NCBI GenBank assembly: GCA_002353885.1 | Contig: DEKO01000129.1 | Coordinates: forward strand, 1 to 7,482 | Reading direction: 5' to 3' | DNA from: Porphyromonadaceae bacterium UBA2720 | Lineage (GTDB): Bacteria; Bacteroidota; Bacteroidia; Bacteroidales; Muribaculaceae | DNA length: 7,482 nucleotides | Shown here: piece after piece, positions 1 through 6,133 of the stretch | Numbering within the stretch: the stretch's first letter is position 1 | How the letters are laid out: each line of letters begins with the position of its first letter | Translations under genes and position numbers: made by a program | The notes under the pieces: model-generated | What the model was told of the DNA's origin: nothing | Databases searched by the model: none | What the model saw: the letters and a program-made list of their open reading frames with translations, nothing else

Positions 1-19
1 TCGAGTCCTGTACGCACCG
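1..19 (+). tRNA. 3' end of a tRNA gene, cut by the window edge
   Basis: The first bases read as the end of a tRNA. Position 1 fits T55 of the T-loop, followed by C56, G57, A58, G59 and T60 (TCGAGT). Next come a T-stem 3' strand CCTGT (7-11), an acceptor 3' strand ACGCACC (12-18) and a discriminator G73 at 19. The next bases are CAA, so CCA would not be encoded and would have to be added after transcription, as is common in Bacteroidetes. A strong terminator begins 3 nt downstream, which is typical of tRNA genes. The anticodon lies outside the window, so the amino acid cannot be named. G73 is compatible with Ser, Asp, Asn, Glu, Gln or Trp, among others, and the 5' acceptor strand should read close to GGTGCGT. 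The call rests on 19 bases and could be coincidence. Confidence 0.6.
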
Positions 20-21
20 CA

Positions 22-62
22 AGAGGGCATCGCTCATACGAGTGATGCCCTCTCTGTTTTTT
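22..62 (+). terminator. Rho-independent terminator
   Basis: A 14-bp stem pairs 22-35 with 40-53. It contains a single G-T wobble (32/43), has the 4-nt loop ATAC (36-39), and is followed by CTG and six T residues (57-62). This is a textbook intrinsic terminator for plus-strand transcription, probably of the tRNA that ends at 19. On the minus strand the hairpin lies about 30 nt beyond the acyltransferase stop codon but has no U-tract after it, so it would stop leftward transcripts less efficiently, if at all. Confidence 0.9.
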
Positions 63-83
63 GTGGATTGGGAGAAACCTTGT

Positions 84-1103
84 TCAGGTTCGGCTGGCAC
101 GGCTGCGGCCGATGACCCAGGGGGCGTGGCGCTGTATCCAGGCCGAGATAGGATAGATTGCTGCCATGACGACGAGAGCGATGACCAGTCGCAGCCAGGC
201 ATGGCTGTCGAGCCAGCCTGTGCCTGCCACGCGCTCGATGCCGATGCGGATGATGCCGATGGCATAGTTCTGCAGGCCCAGATAGATGGTGCCCCCCAGC
301 ACAATGAGTTCGATGAATCGATGCCGTCCGCACAGCCGTGCTACCCACTTGCCCACGCACAGGTAGGCCGGGATGACCAGCAGGCCGCATGCCACGCGCA
401 ACAGGCTATAAAGGCCTGGGTCGTGCGCTCTGACACCGACAACCCATGTCATGGCCAGCATCGAGCTGGCCGCCACAGCCAGCAACCCCATTGTGCTGGC
501 AGGGCCGCGAAACTTGATGCGCTCGAGTTGTGGCCTCAAACTGTGCCCCAGTGCATAGAAGGGCATGAACAGCAAGGCGTTGCCCAGGTTCCAGAACTCC
601 ACCCAAGGCCAGGTCCACTTCAGCCAGTAGGTCGATGCGGCAATGACCAGGCACACCGCAAGGGTCCACCGTCGTGGCACATAATGCGCTATCCACCAGT
701 AGATGAGTTGCATCGTCATCAGACATGCGATGTACCAGAAGGGGCCAACGATGGTCTTGGGATTGCCCATCACCATCTCGACCAGCGGTTGAGTCACAGG
801 CACACGGGCATCCTCGCCGCCCAGTAGGTCACGGCCGAACCACAGCCACAGACCATAGAACACAGCGAAAAACAGGACGTAAGGAATCAATATCTGTTTG
901 CCTCGGTGCCAGGCATAGCGCCAGAAGCCACTCCAGCGCCCATCATTGAACAGAAAGCCCGAGATGCAGAAAAACACTGGCACCCGCAGGTTCAGGATCA
1001 CTGCTTCGTCGAGCAGTTCTGACCGCGGGGGCGTGTGGTAGAGTATCACCAAGAAGATACTGAACATCCGCACATAGTCGAGCCAAGGAGTGCGTTCTCT
1101 CAT
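84..1103 (-). CDS. Membrane acyltransferase, acyltransferase-3 family
   Basis: A polytopic inner-membrane protein of 339 residues that probably transfers an acyl group, usually acetyl from acetyl-CoA, to a cell-surface sugar or lipid. The family signature is visible. The N-terminal WLDYVRMFSIFLVILYHT contains the conserved His (H23) within the first membrane segment. It is followed by PVFFCISGF (residues 42-50), the basic stretch HRGKQILIPY (66-75) and GPFWYIACL (120-128). About ten hydrophobic segments cover most of the protein, and the basic C-terminus follows the last of them. The length is normal for a stand-alone enzyme of this family. The overall look recalls the fucose O-acetylase (NolL-like) branch, but the substrate cannot be inferred: no glycan-synthesis cluster is visible around it. 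The ATG at 1103 starts the protein right before the first helix, only 8 nt after a -7 promoter element. The family call is secure; the substrate is unknown. Confidence 0.9.
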   Translation of the reverse strand: MRERTPWLDYVRMFSIFLVILYHTPPRSELLDEAVILNLRVPVFFCISGFLFNDGRWSGFWRYAWHRGKQILIPYVLFFAVFYGLWLWFGRDLLGGEDARVPVTQPLVEMVMGNPKTIVGPFWYIACLMTMQLIYWWIAHYVPRRWTLAVCLVIAASTYWLKWTWPWVEFWNLGNALLFMPFYALGHSLRPQLERIKFRGPASTMGLLAVAASSMLAMTWVVGVRAHDPGLYSLLRVACGLLVIPAYLCVGKWVARLCGRHRFIELIVLGGTIYLGLQNYAIGIIRIGIERVAGTGWLDSHAWLRLVIALVVMAAIYPISAWIQRHAPWVIGRSRASRT

Positions 1104-1267
1104 TGTTGCCGCAAAGGTAGCAATTTTTCTGCAATCTCAGACTAAAAATTACGGAGCAAGTCCATCGCACAATCGATTCTGCTTAAGAATCGCAGCCATG
1201 CCACATGGTCAGTCAGGCTGAATGGCAAACCCCAGGCGCGTCTCTGCCTGGTCGAGCGCAGTCGTTT
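1104..1267. other. Intergenic region with two small inverted repeats
   Basis: This 164-bp gap, the longest in the window, lies between the phosphodiesterase stop and the acyltransferase start. It contains two short inverted repeats. One is CGATTCT/AGAATCG (1174-1180 and 1186-1192), a 7-bp stem with a 5-nt loop. The other is CCAGGC/GCCTGG (1232-1237 and 1246-1251), a 6-bp stem with an 8-nt loop. Neither is followed by a T-run on either strand, so neither is a convincing intrinsic terminator. They may be weak transcript-end structures or operator-like sites, or chance. No plausible small gene was found here. Confidence 0.4.
1111..1119 (-). promoter_or_regulatory. -7 promoter element of the acyltransferase gene
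   Basis: The minus strand reads TACCTTTGC, an exact match to the Bacteroidetes -7 consensus TAnnTTTG. It ends 8 nt before the ATG at 1103, so transcription should begin at or a few bases before the start codon, giving a very short or absent leader. No TTTG is seen at the usual -33 distance; the nearest is a TTG at 1134-1132, which is too close. The element implies that the acyltransferase can be transcribed independently of the phosphodiesterase gene upstream. Confidence 0.7.
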
Positions 1268-2065
1268 CTAGGGCGTGAGATTATCGCAATAGACCATGCG
1301 AGCACCAGTCTGCTCAAAGAGCTCATCGGCCTGACTGCGGTTGCTTGCAGTCCAGACCACTAGTGGCAGGTTGAGCAGGCGGCATTGCCATCTGCGGCTC
1401 AGGCTCTCGTCGTAGGTGTAGTGTGACAAGCCCAGCAGGTCGATGCGTGGCTCGTCATCATCCAGCAGGTGCTTCATGTCCTGTAGCAGGATGTCAACCA
1501 TCGAGATGGCTCGCTCACTCAAGATGGCCTGCTTGAACCCTGCCTGGCTAACGGCCACATAGTGTTCAACGGAGAAGCACTCGACAATCATCTGATGCTT
1601 GAGCTGTGGAAAGTATCGTGCAAGCAACTTGGGGTCGTCCAATTTGTCGACAACAAGGGTCAGCTGTGGATGTGACAAGAAATATTCATTGATCTCGCGC
1701 CATGACAGTGGGGTGTAGGTCTTGCCGTTGACACCGATGAGGGGTGTCGACAAGAACTCGGCGATGGAGGGAGGGTAAGTGGTATAGTCGGTCGCGAGGT
1801 CGGGGCAAATGTGATGGGCAATCAACTCGCTATCGGCCGACACGACCAAGTCTAACTCGATGCAGGTGGCACCATGGGCCACAGCTTGCTCGATGGCCTC
1901 GAGACTGTTGGTGTAGTGCAGCGAGTCAATCATGCCCCCACCATGGGCGATGTACTCATGGCGGGGAACCTGTGGCTCGTTGTCGCGCACATAGCAGACC
2001 ATGGCTACAACCAGAGCCGCGGCCATGGTCAATGCCGTAGTGCTAAATCTAATGCGTTTTTTCAT
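1268..2065 (-). CDS. Secreted or membrane-anchored glycerophosphodiester phosphodiesterase-like protein
   Basis: A 265-residue protein of the PI-PLC-like TIM-barrel superfamily, GDPD branch, which usually cleaves glycerophosphodiesters to glycerol-3-phosphate and an alcohol. It begins with a basic n-region and a hydrophobic segment (about residues 8-25). The cysteine at 24 is preceded by A-M-V, a poor lipobox, so a signal anchor or ordinary Sec signal is more likely than a lipoprotein. The GDPD core follows: IAHGGG (H41), YTNSLEAI (51-58), CIELDLVVSAD (E70 and D72, metal ligands), LIAHH (H85 as the second catalytic His), then LTLVVDKLD (D140, K141) and a C-terminal VVWTASNRSQADELFEQTGA barrel end. 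The usual HRG is HGG, the usual EN[ST] is TNS, and the usual HD lacks its Asp. From memory, an AHxGG/YTNS subgroup with similar changes exists. The ATG is 6 nt after the stop of the preceding gene, indicating co-transcription. Substrate unknown. Confidence 0.85.
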   Translation of the reverse strand: MKKRIRFSTTALTMAAALVVAMVCYVRDNEPQVPRHEYIAHGGGMIDSLHYTNSLEAIEQAVAHGATCIELDLVVSADSELIAHHICPDLATDYTTYPPSIAEFLSTPLIGVNGKTYTPLSWREINEYFLSHPQLTLVVDKLDDPKLLARYFPQLKHQMIVECFSVEHYVAVSQAGFKQAILSERAISMVDILLQDMKHLLDDDEPRIDLLGLSHYTYDESLSRRWQCRLLNLPLVVWTASNRSQADELFEQTGARMVYCDNLTP

Positions 2066-2071
2066 TCAGCG

Positions 2072-2590
2072 TCAGTCGCTGAGCATTTTCTCCATCGAGC
2101 CGAGTGGCAGGCCTTTGAACGTGCCGATGTTGGTTACCATCTCGCTGGCCGTCAGACGCGAGACTTGCAGGTCGCTGTAGTCGCTCACCATACTCAGGAA
2201 TTGCTTCTTCATGCCCGGCACAGCCTTCTCGATCTCCTGTTTCATCACGTGGTTCATCTTGTCGGCCAGGTTCTTGTTCGATGCCTTCATGTCCACGTCG
2301 TCATAGAACTGCGCCATGCCGGTGGCAATCTTCATGTGTAACCTTTTGCCGTCGTAGGTGTAGGTGCCCGGTGCAATCATGGCCAGCATCACTGTGCCGC
2401 GCTCAATCTCCTGATCCATGAACATGAGCATGGTGCATGTGCCGTCATCATCAAAACTTGTCATGATTGTCACTGTGGCTCCCTTGAAAGCCTCGGTCTC
2501 GGCCGCCCACTCGTGGCTTGTGAGCGATTGTGCTCCTGCGGTCACTATGACCACGATGGCCATCATCAATGCAAATAATCTTGTTTTCAT
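2072..2590 (-). CDS. Methionine-rich secreted protein of unknown function
   Basis: I do not recognise this 172-residue protein. Residues 1-20 form a Sec signal peptide: basic MKTR, a hydrophobic core, then AGA (18-20) just before Q21, a good signal-peptidase I site. No lipobox is present, so the mature protein should be free in the periplasm or exported. The first half of the mature chain looks beta-rich and somewhat lipocalin-like (W28, TSFDDDGTC, then GTYTYDGKRLHMKI). The second half, from about residue 100, looks mainly helical and charged. Met is very frequent: 16 of the 152 mature residues. The gene is the first of a two-gene unit, with the phosphodiesterase-like gene starting 6 nt after its TGA, and it has its own promoter 30 nt upstream. 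A shared envelope role is an inference from position alone. Coding is supported by the signal peptide, the promoter and the tight spacing. Confidence 0.8.
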   Translation of the reverse strand: MKTRLFALMMAIVVIVTAGAQSLTSHEWAAETEAFKGATVTIMTSFDDDGTCTMLMFMDQEIERGTVMLAMIAPGTYTYDGKRLHMKIATGMAQFYDDVDMKASNKNLADKMNHVMKQEIEKAVPGMKKQFLSMVSDYSDLQVSRLTASEMVTNIGTFKGLPLGSMEKMLSD

Positions 2591-2619
2591 ACGCTTGATA
2601 CCTATTTAACTATCTAGCT

Positions 2620-2652
2620 GCAAAGGTAGTAAAATGTGGTGATTTGACCAAA
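2620..2652 (-). promoter_or_regulatory. Promoter of the secreted protein / phosphodiesterase unit
   Basis: The minus strand carries TACCTTTGC (2628-2620), a perfect TAnnTTTG -7 element. A TTTG at 2652-2649 lies 20 nt upstream, as expected for the Bacteroidetes -33 box. Both elements are present at normal spacing, making this the most complete promoter in the window. Initiation a few bases downstream of the -7 box would leave a leader of roughly 25 nt before the ATG at 2590. The -33 box lies inside an inverted repeat (2648-2671). Confidence 0.75.
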
Positions 2653-2671
2653 TTAATAACTATTTATTTGG
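2648..2671. repeat. 24-bp AT-rich interrupted palindrome over the -33 box
   Basis: The outer arms CCAAAT and ATTTGG pair perfectly (2648-2653 with 2666-2671). One mismatch follows, then four further pairs (2655-2658 with 2661-2664). The palindrome sits between the mfd stop (2703) and the promoter of the next gene, covering that promoter's -33 TTTG. It could be an operator for a dimeric regulator. It could also be a weak structure at the end of the mfd transcript, but no T-run follows it on the minus strand. The base composition is AT-rich, so a chance origin is possible. Confidence 0.45.
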
Positions 2672-2702
2672 AGAACAGTTTATCATCATGCCAAAGCAAA
2701 AG

Positions 2703-5700
2703 TTAAGAAATGGAGGGCAGGTCGGTGATGAGGCGCAGGATGTCGAGGGCCTGGGTGACGGTGGTGACCTGCTCGATGCTGAACGAGCGGCGGCCGCCCT
2801 TGTCACGGATGTGGCAACGGCGCGGGTTGGCCTGCAAGTACTGCAGCATGCGGCCGAATGCCGGTGACTGGTAGTAGGCCACATTCTCCTCGCCCACAAA
2901 GTAAGTGTACATCATGCCGCCCTTGAGGGCTATCTTCTCAATGCCCAGCCGGCGCGCATAGCGACGCAACGGCACGATGCGAATCAGTTCCTGAGCCATG
3001 GCCGGGATGGGGCCAAAGCGGTCGACCAGGCGCGACTCGAAGCCCTGTACCTGCATGTCGGTCTCCATTGCGTCAAGTTCGCGATAGAGTGTGATGCGTT
3101 CGTTCTCCTGCGGCACGTAGGTGGCTGGGAACATGAGCTCGAGGTCGGTGTCGATGGTACAGTCATTGACAAACTCTTGATTGTCGCCGCCGGCGGCTTG
3201 GGCCTCGTCGGCAAACTCCTCGGCAAACTCCTCGGTGCGCAGCTCGAGCACGGCCTCTTTGAGAATCTTCTGATAGGTCTCATAGCCCAAATCGGCGATG
3301 AATCCGCTCTGCTCGGCGCCCAGCAGGTTGCCCGCGCCGCGGATGTCGAGGTCCTGCATGGCGATGTGGATACCCGAGCCCAGGTCGCTGAAACTCTCGA
3401 TGGCCTGCAGACGCCGCCGAGCCACGGTGGTGAGCGGTCGGCCGGGAGGTACCAGCAAGTAACAGAATGCCTTGCGGCTGCTGCGGCCCACACGGCCACG
3501 CAACTGGTGCAGGTCGCTCAGGCCGTAGTTCTGTGCATTGTTGATGATGATGGTGTTGACGTTGGGCATGTCGATGCCGCTCTCGATGATGGTGGTCGAG
3601 AGAAGCACATCGTAGTCATGGTTGGCAAAGTCGATGATGGTCTGTTCCATCTGCTCGGGTGGCATCTGCCCATGGGCTACCACTACGCGAGCGTCGGGTA
3701 CGACGCGTTTGACCATGTCTCGGAGGTTGTAGAGCTGCTCGATGCGGTTGTTGACAAAGAATACCTGTCCGTTGCGTGAGAGCTCGAAGTTGATGGCCTC
3801 GGCCAAGACGTCATCGTCCAGCGTGCCCAGGGTGGTGAGAATGGGGTAGCGGTTGGCGGGTGGGGTGTTGATGGCACTCAGGTCGCGAGCTCCCATCAGC
3901 GAGAACTGCAGCGTGCGGGGGATGGGCGTGGCGCTCATCGTCAGGGTGTCGACGTTGACTTTGAGCTGCTTGAGCTTCTCCTTGGTGGCTACGCCGAACT
4001 TCTGTTCCTCGTCGATGACCAGCAGGCCCAGGTCGTGGAACTGGACCGTCTTGCCGATGAGCTTGTGTGTGCCGATGATGATGTCAATCTTGCCTGCCGC
4101 CAGGTCGGCTAGCAGTTGTTTGACATCCTTGGGCTTGCGGGCGCGGCTCAGGTAGTCGACACGCACCGGGAAGTCCTTGAGCCGCTCGCTGAACGTGTTG
4201 TAGTGCTGGAAGGCCAGCACTGTGGTGGGCACCAGCACGGCGGTCTGCTTGCCATCGACTGCAGCCTTGAACGCGGCACGGATGGCTACCTCGGTCTTGC
4301 CGAAGCCCACGTCGCCGCACACGAGGCGATCCATGGGTTTGGCGCTCTCCATGTCGGCCTTGACGGCTTGTGTGGCCTTGAGCTGGTCGGGCGTGTCCTC
4401 GTAGATGAACGATGCCTCAAGCTCCTGCTGCAGGTAGCCGTCGGGCGAGAAGGCGTGGCCCTGTTCCTTGCGTCGCTGGGCATAGAGCTTGATGAGGTCG
4501 CGGGCGATGTCCTTGAGACGACTCTTGGTGCGCGACTTGATCTTGTTCCATGTGCCGCTGCCCAGCTTGTGTAGGCGCGGCTCTGTGCCTTCCTTGCCCC
4601 GATATTTCGAGAGCTTGTGCAGCGAGTGGATTGACACGAAGATGGTGTCGCCATTGAGATAGGTGAGCTTGATCATCTCCTGCATCTTGCCATTGACGGC
4701 TGTGCGCAGCAGGCCGCCAAACTTGCCGATGCCGTGATCCTCGTGCACGATGTAGTCGCCCACCTCAATCTGGTTCAGCTCTTTGAGCGACAGGGCTAGC
4801 TTGCCTGAGCGGGCGCGGTCGCTCTTGAGGTTATACTTGTGGAAGCGGTCGAAAATCTGGTGGTCGGTGAACACACACAACTTGAGGTCGTCGTCGACAA
4901 ATCCCTCATGCAACGTGCGCAGGCAGGGCTCAAAGCGGATGTCGTCTTTGCGGTCGTCGAAGATGGCGCGCAATCGGGCTATCTGCTTCTCGTTGTCGCT
5001 CAAGATCAATATCTTGTAGCCGCGTGACAGAAAATCCTTGAACGACTTGCTGATCAGGTCGAAGTTCTTGTGGTAGATGCCCTGCGGTGAGCAATGCAAC
5101 GTCAGGCGCGCGTCGCTCTTGAGGGCACTCTCGCCGTAGCTGAAGTCGATGCGCCGCATCGAGTGCAGCATGGCAGTGAAGTGGTCCACGTCCACCACCT
5201 GGTCCATAGCGCCCTGGTCGCCCTCTTGCGCGATGACGGCACTGGTCGACATGCCCTCGTCGGCAATCTGGCGCACACGGCTCTCAAGCCACTGTGCGTC
5301 ACGGCAGATGAGCATGGTCTCGGGCTGGATGTAGTCGAGCAACGATGTACCTGAGGCGCTCTGGCTGCCGTTGCCTGCAAGGATGCCGATGCTCTTGACA
5401 CGCTGCTCGCTGAGTTGCGTCTCGACGTTGAACGTGCGGATAGAGTCAATCTCGTCGCCGAAGAAGTCGACGCGATAAGGCAGCTCGTTGCTGTAGCTGT
5501 ACACGTCGAGGATGGAGCCGCGCACCGAGAACTGTCCCGGTTCGTAGACATAGTCGACCTGTGTGAAACCCAGCTCGCGCAAGCGTTGTGCGGTCTCGAC
5601 CTGGTCGACTGTCTGACCCACGGCCAGCTCGACCGTGGTCTGTTCGATGGTCTGGCGCGAGGCCACGCGTTCGGCCAGTGCCTCGGGATAGCTCACCACC

Positions 5701-6059
5701 CACCGCAGCACCGGGCTGGCATACCACTGGTTGAGCACCTCGGTGCGCAGGATGCCATTGGGTGCGTCCACTTGGCCATACTTGATGTCGCGCTTATATC
5801 CGCTGGGGAAGATGAGTGCTTGGCTCTCGTCGGTGAGTTGCACCAGGTCGTTGTAGATATAGCCTGCCTCGTCCAGGTCATTGGCTACGATGAGGTAGGG
5901 CTGCTTGCGGCGTGGCAGACGCGAGAACAGCACCGACGAGGCCGAGCCGGCCAATCCGTCGATGACCATCGTGCCGCGCCGCCGGCCGTCCAGCAGCTGG
6001 CGCAGTGCCTCTTGCCGCGCGGGCCCGCAAAATAGGTCACATAGTTGCTTGATTTCCAC
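2703..6059 (-). CDS. mfd: Transcription-repair coupling factor Mfd
   Basis: Mfd recognises RNA polymerase stalled at DNA lesions, pushes it off with its double-stranded DNA translocase and recruits UvrA for nucleotide excision repair. All domains are present (numbering from the GTG start). The N-terminal UvrB-like module has a degenerate P-loop (GLAGSAS, about 34-40). The polymerase-interacting, CarD-like domain spans about 425-500 (VGDYIVHEDHGIGKFGG). The RecG-like translocase has motif I GDVGFGKTE (582-590, K588), motif II DEEQ (683-686) and motif VI QLRGRVGR (852-859). The C-terminal TRCF domain includes FPATYVPQENERITLYREL. At 1118 residues the length is normal. The longest open frame begins at a TTG at 6080, but that TTG is part of a -7 promoter element (TAATTTTGC), so the GTG at 6059, giving MEIKQLCDLF, is preferred. 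The gene is probably monocistronic or loosely coupled to the gene after its TAA, which has its own promoter. Confidence 0.98.
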   Translation of the reverse strand: MEIKQLCDLFCGPARQEALRQLLDGRRRGTMVIDGLAGSASSVLFSRLPRRKQPYLIVANDLDEAGYIYNDLVQLTDESQALIFPSGYKRDIKYGQVDAPNGILRTEVLNQWYASPVLRWVVSYPEALAERVASRQTIEQTTVELAVGQTVDQVETAQRLRELGFTQVDYVYEPGQFSVRGSILDVYSYSNELPYRVDFFGDEIDSIRTFNVETQLSEQRVKSIGILAGNGSQSASGTSLLDYIQPETMLICRDAQWLESRVRQIADEGMSTSAVIAQEGDQGAMDQVVDVDHFTAMLHSMRRIDFSYGESALKSDARLTLHCSPQGIYHKNFDLISKSFKDFLSRGYKILILSDNEKQIARLRAIFDDRKDDIRFEPCLRTLHEGFVDDDLKLCVFTDHQIFDRFHKYNLKSDRARSGKLALSLKELNQIEVGDYIVHEDHGIGKFGGLLRTAVNGKMQEMIKLTYLNGDTIFVSIHSLHKLSKYRGKEGTEPRLHKLGSGTWNKIKSRTKSRLKDIARDLIKLYAQRRKEQGHAFSPDGYLQQELEASFIYEDTPDQLKATQAVKADMESAKPMDRLVCGDVGFGKTEVAIRAAFKAAVDGKQTAVLVPTTVLAFQHYNTFSERLKDFPVRVDYLSRARKPKDVKQLLADLAAGKIDIIIGTHKLIGKTVQFHDLGLLVIDEEQKFGVATKEKLKQLKVNVDTLTMSATPIPRTLQFSLMGARDLSAINTPPANRYPILTTLGTLDDDVLAEAINFELSRNGQVFFVNNRIEQLYNLRDMVKRVVPDARVVVAHGQMPPEQMEQTIIDFANHDYDVLLSTTIIESGIDMPNVNTIIINNAQNYGLSDLHQLRGRVGRSSRKAFCYLLVPPGRPLTTVARRRLQAIESFSDLGSGIHIAMQDLDIRGAGNLLGAEQSGFIADLGYETYQKILKEAVLELRTEEFAEEFADEAQAAGGDNQEFVNDCTIDTDLELMFPATYVPQENERITLYRELDAMETDMQVQGFESRLVDRFGPIPAMAQELIRIVPLRRYARRLGIEKIALKGGMMYTYFVGEENVAYYQSPAFGRMLQYLQANPRRCHIRDKGGRRSFSIEQVTTVTQALDILRLITDLPSIS
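3209..3232. repeat. Two tandem 12-bp copies inside mfd
   Basis: Two perfect adjacent copies of CGGCAAACTCCT (3209-3220 and 3221-3232), followed by a further CGG, encode EEFAEEFA in the stretch between the translocase and the C-terminal TRCF domain. The unit is a multiple of three, so gain or loss of a copy keeps the frame. It probably arose by slippage in a tolerant linker. Confidence 0.7.
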
Positions 6060-6076
6060 TAATTCCGAATTTTGGG

Positions 6077-6110
6077 GCAAAATTAGTGTTTTTCGGCGAC
6101 ATGGGTCAAA
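6077..6110 (-). promoter_or_regulatory. mfd promoter
   Basis: The minus strand reads TAATTTTGC (6085-6077), matching the TAnnTTTG -7 consensus, with a TTTG at 6110-6107 that is 21 nt upstream and acceptable as a -33 box. Initiation just downstream would give a leader of roughly 12 nt before the GTG at 6059. A second TAATTTTG at 6114-6107 overlaps that -33 box and could be an alternative upstream -7 element. Confidence 0.65.
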
Positions 6111-6119
6111 ATTAATTTG

Positions 6120-6128
6120 TAAATTTGC
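6120..6128 (+). promoter_or_regulatory. -7 promoter element of the GH25 gene
   Basis: TAAATTTGC matches TAnnTTTG exactly on the plus strand and ends 5 nt before the ATG at 6134. No TTTG is seen at the expected -33 spacing. Transcription would begin at or near the start codon, so the message would be leaderless, or would have a leader of about 9 nt if the second ATG (6143) is used. The element is arranged back to back with the mfd promoter, 34 bp away (measured between -7 boxes). Confidence 0.65.
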
Positions 6129-6133
6129 ACCCG

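Noticed and set aside
42..827. Long plus-strand open frame (261 codons) opposite the acyltransferase gene
   Set aside because: It overlaps the terminator hairpin and lies entirely antisense to a clear membrane protein. Its composition is rich in His, Gln, Cys and Asp with no domain-like pattern, as expected for a shadow frame in GC-rich DNA.
1174..1192. Inverted repeat CGATTCT/AGAATCG as terminator of the phosphodiesterase unit
   Set aside because: The stem is only 7 bp and no T-run follows on the minus strand; recorded only as a small inverted repeat.
1268..2065. Lipoprotein assignment for the phosphodiesterase via Cys24
   Set aside because: The residues before the cysteine are A-M-V; position -1 is Val, which lipoprotein signal peptidase does not normally accept.
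5415..6035. 206-codon plus-strand open frame antisense to mfd, and a similar one at 3177-3779
   Set aside because: Both are mirror frames of strongly conserved mfd coding sequence, with no promoter, no recognisable motif and no independent codon signal.
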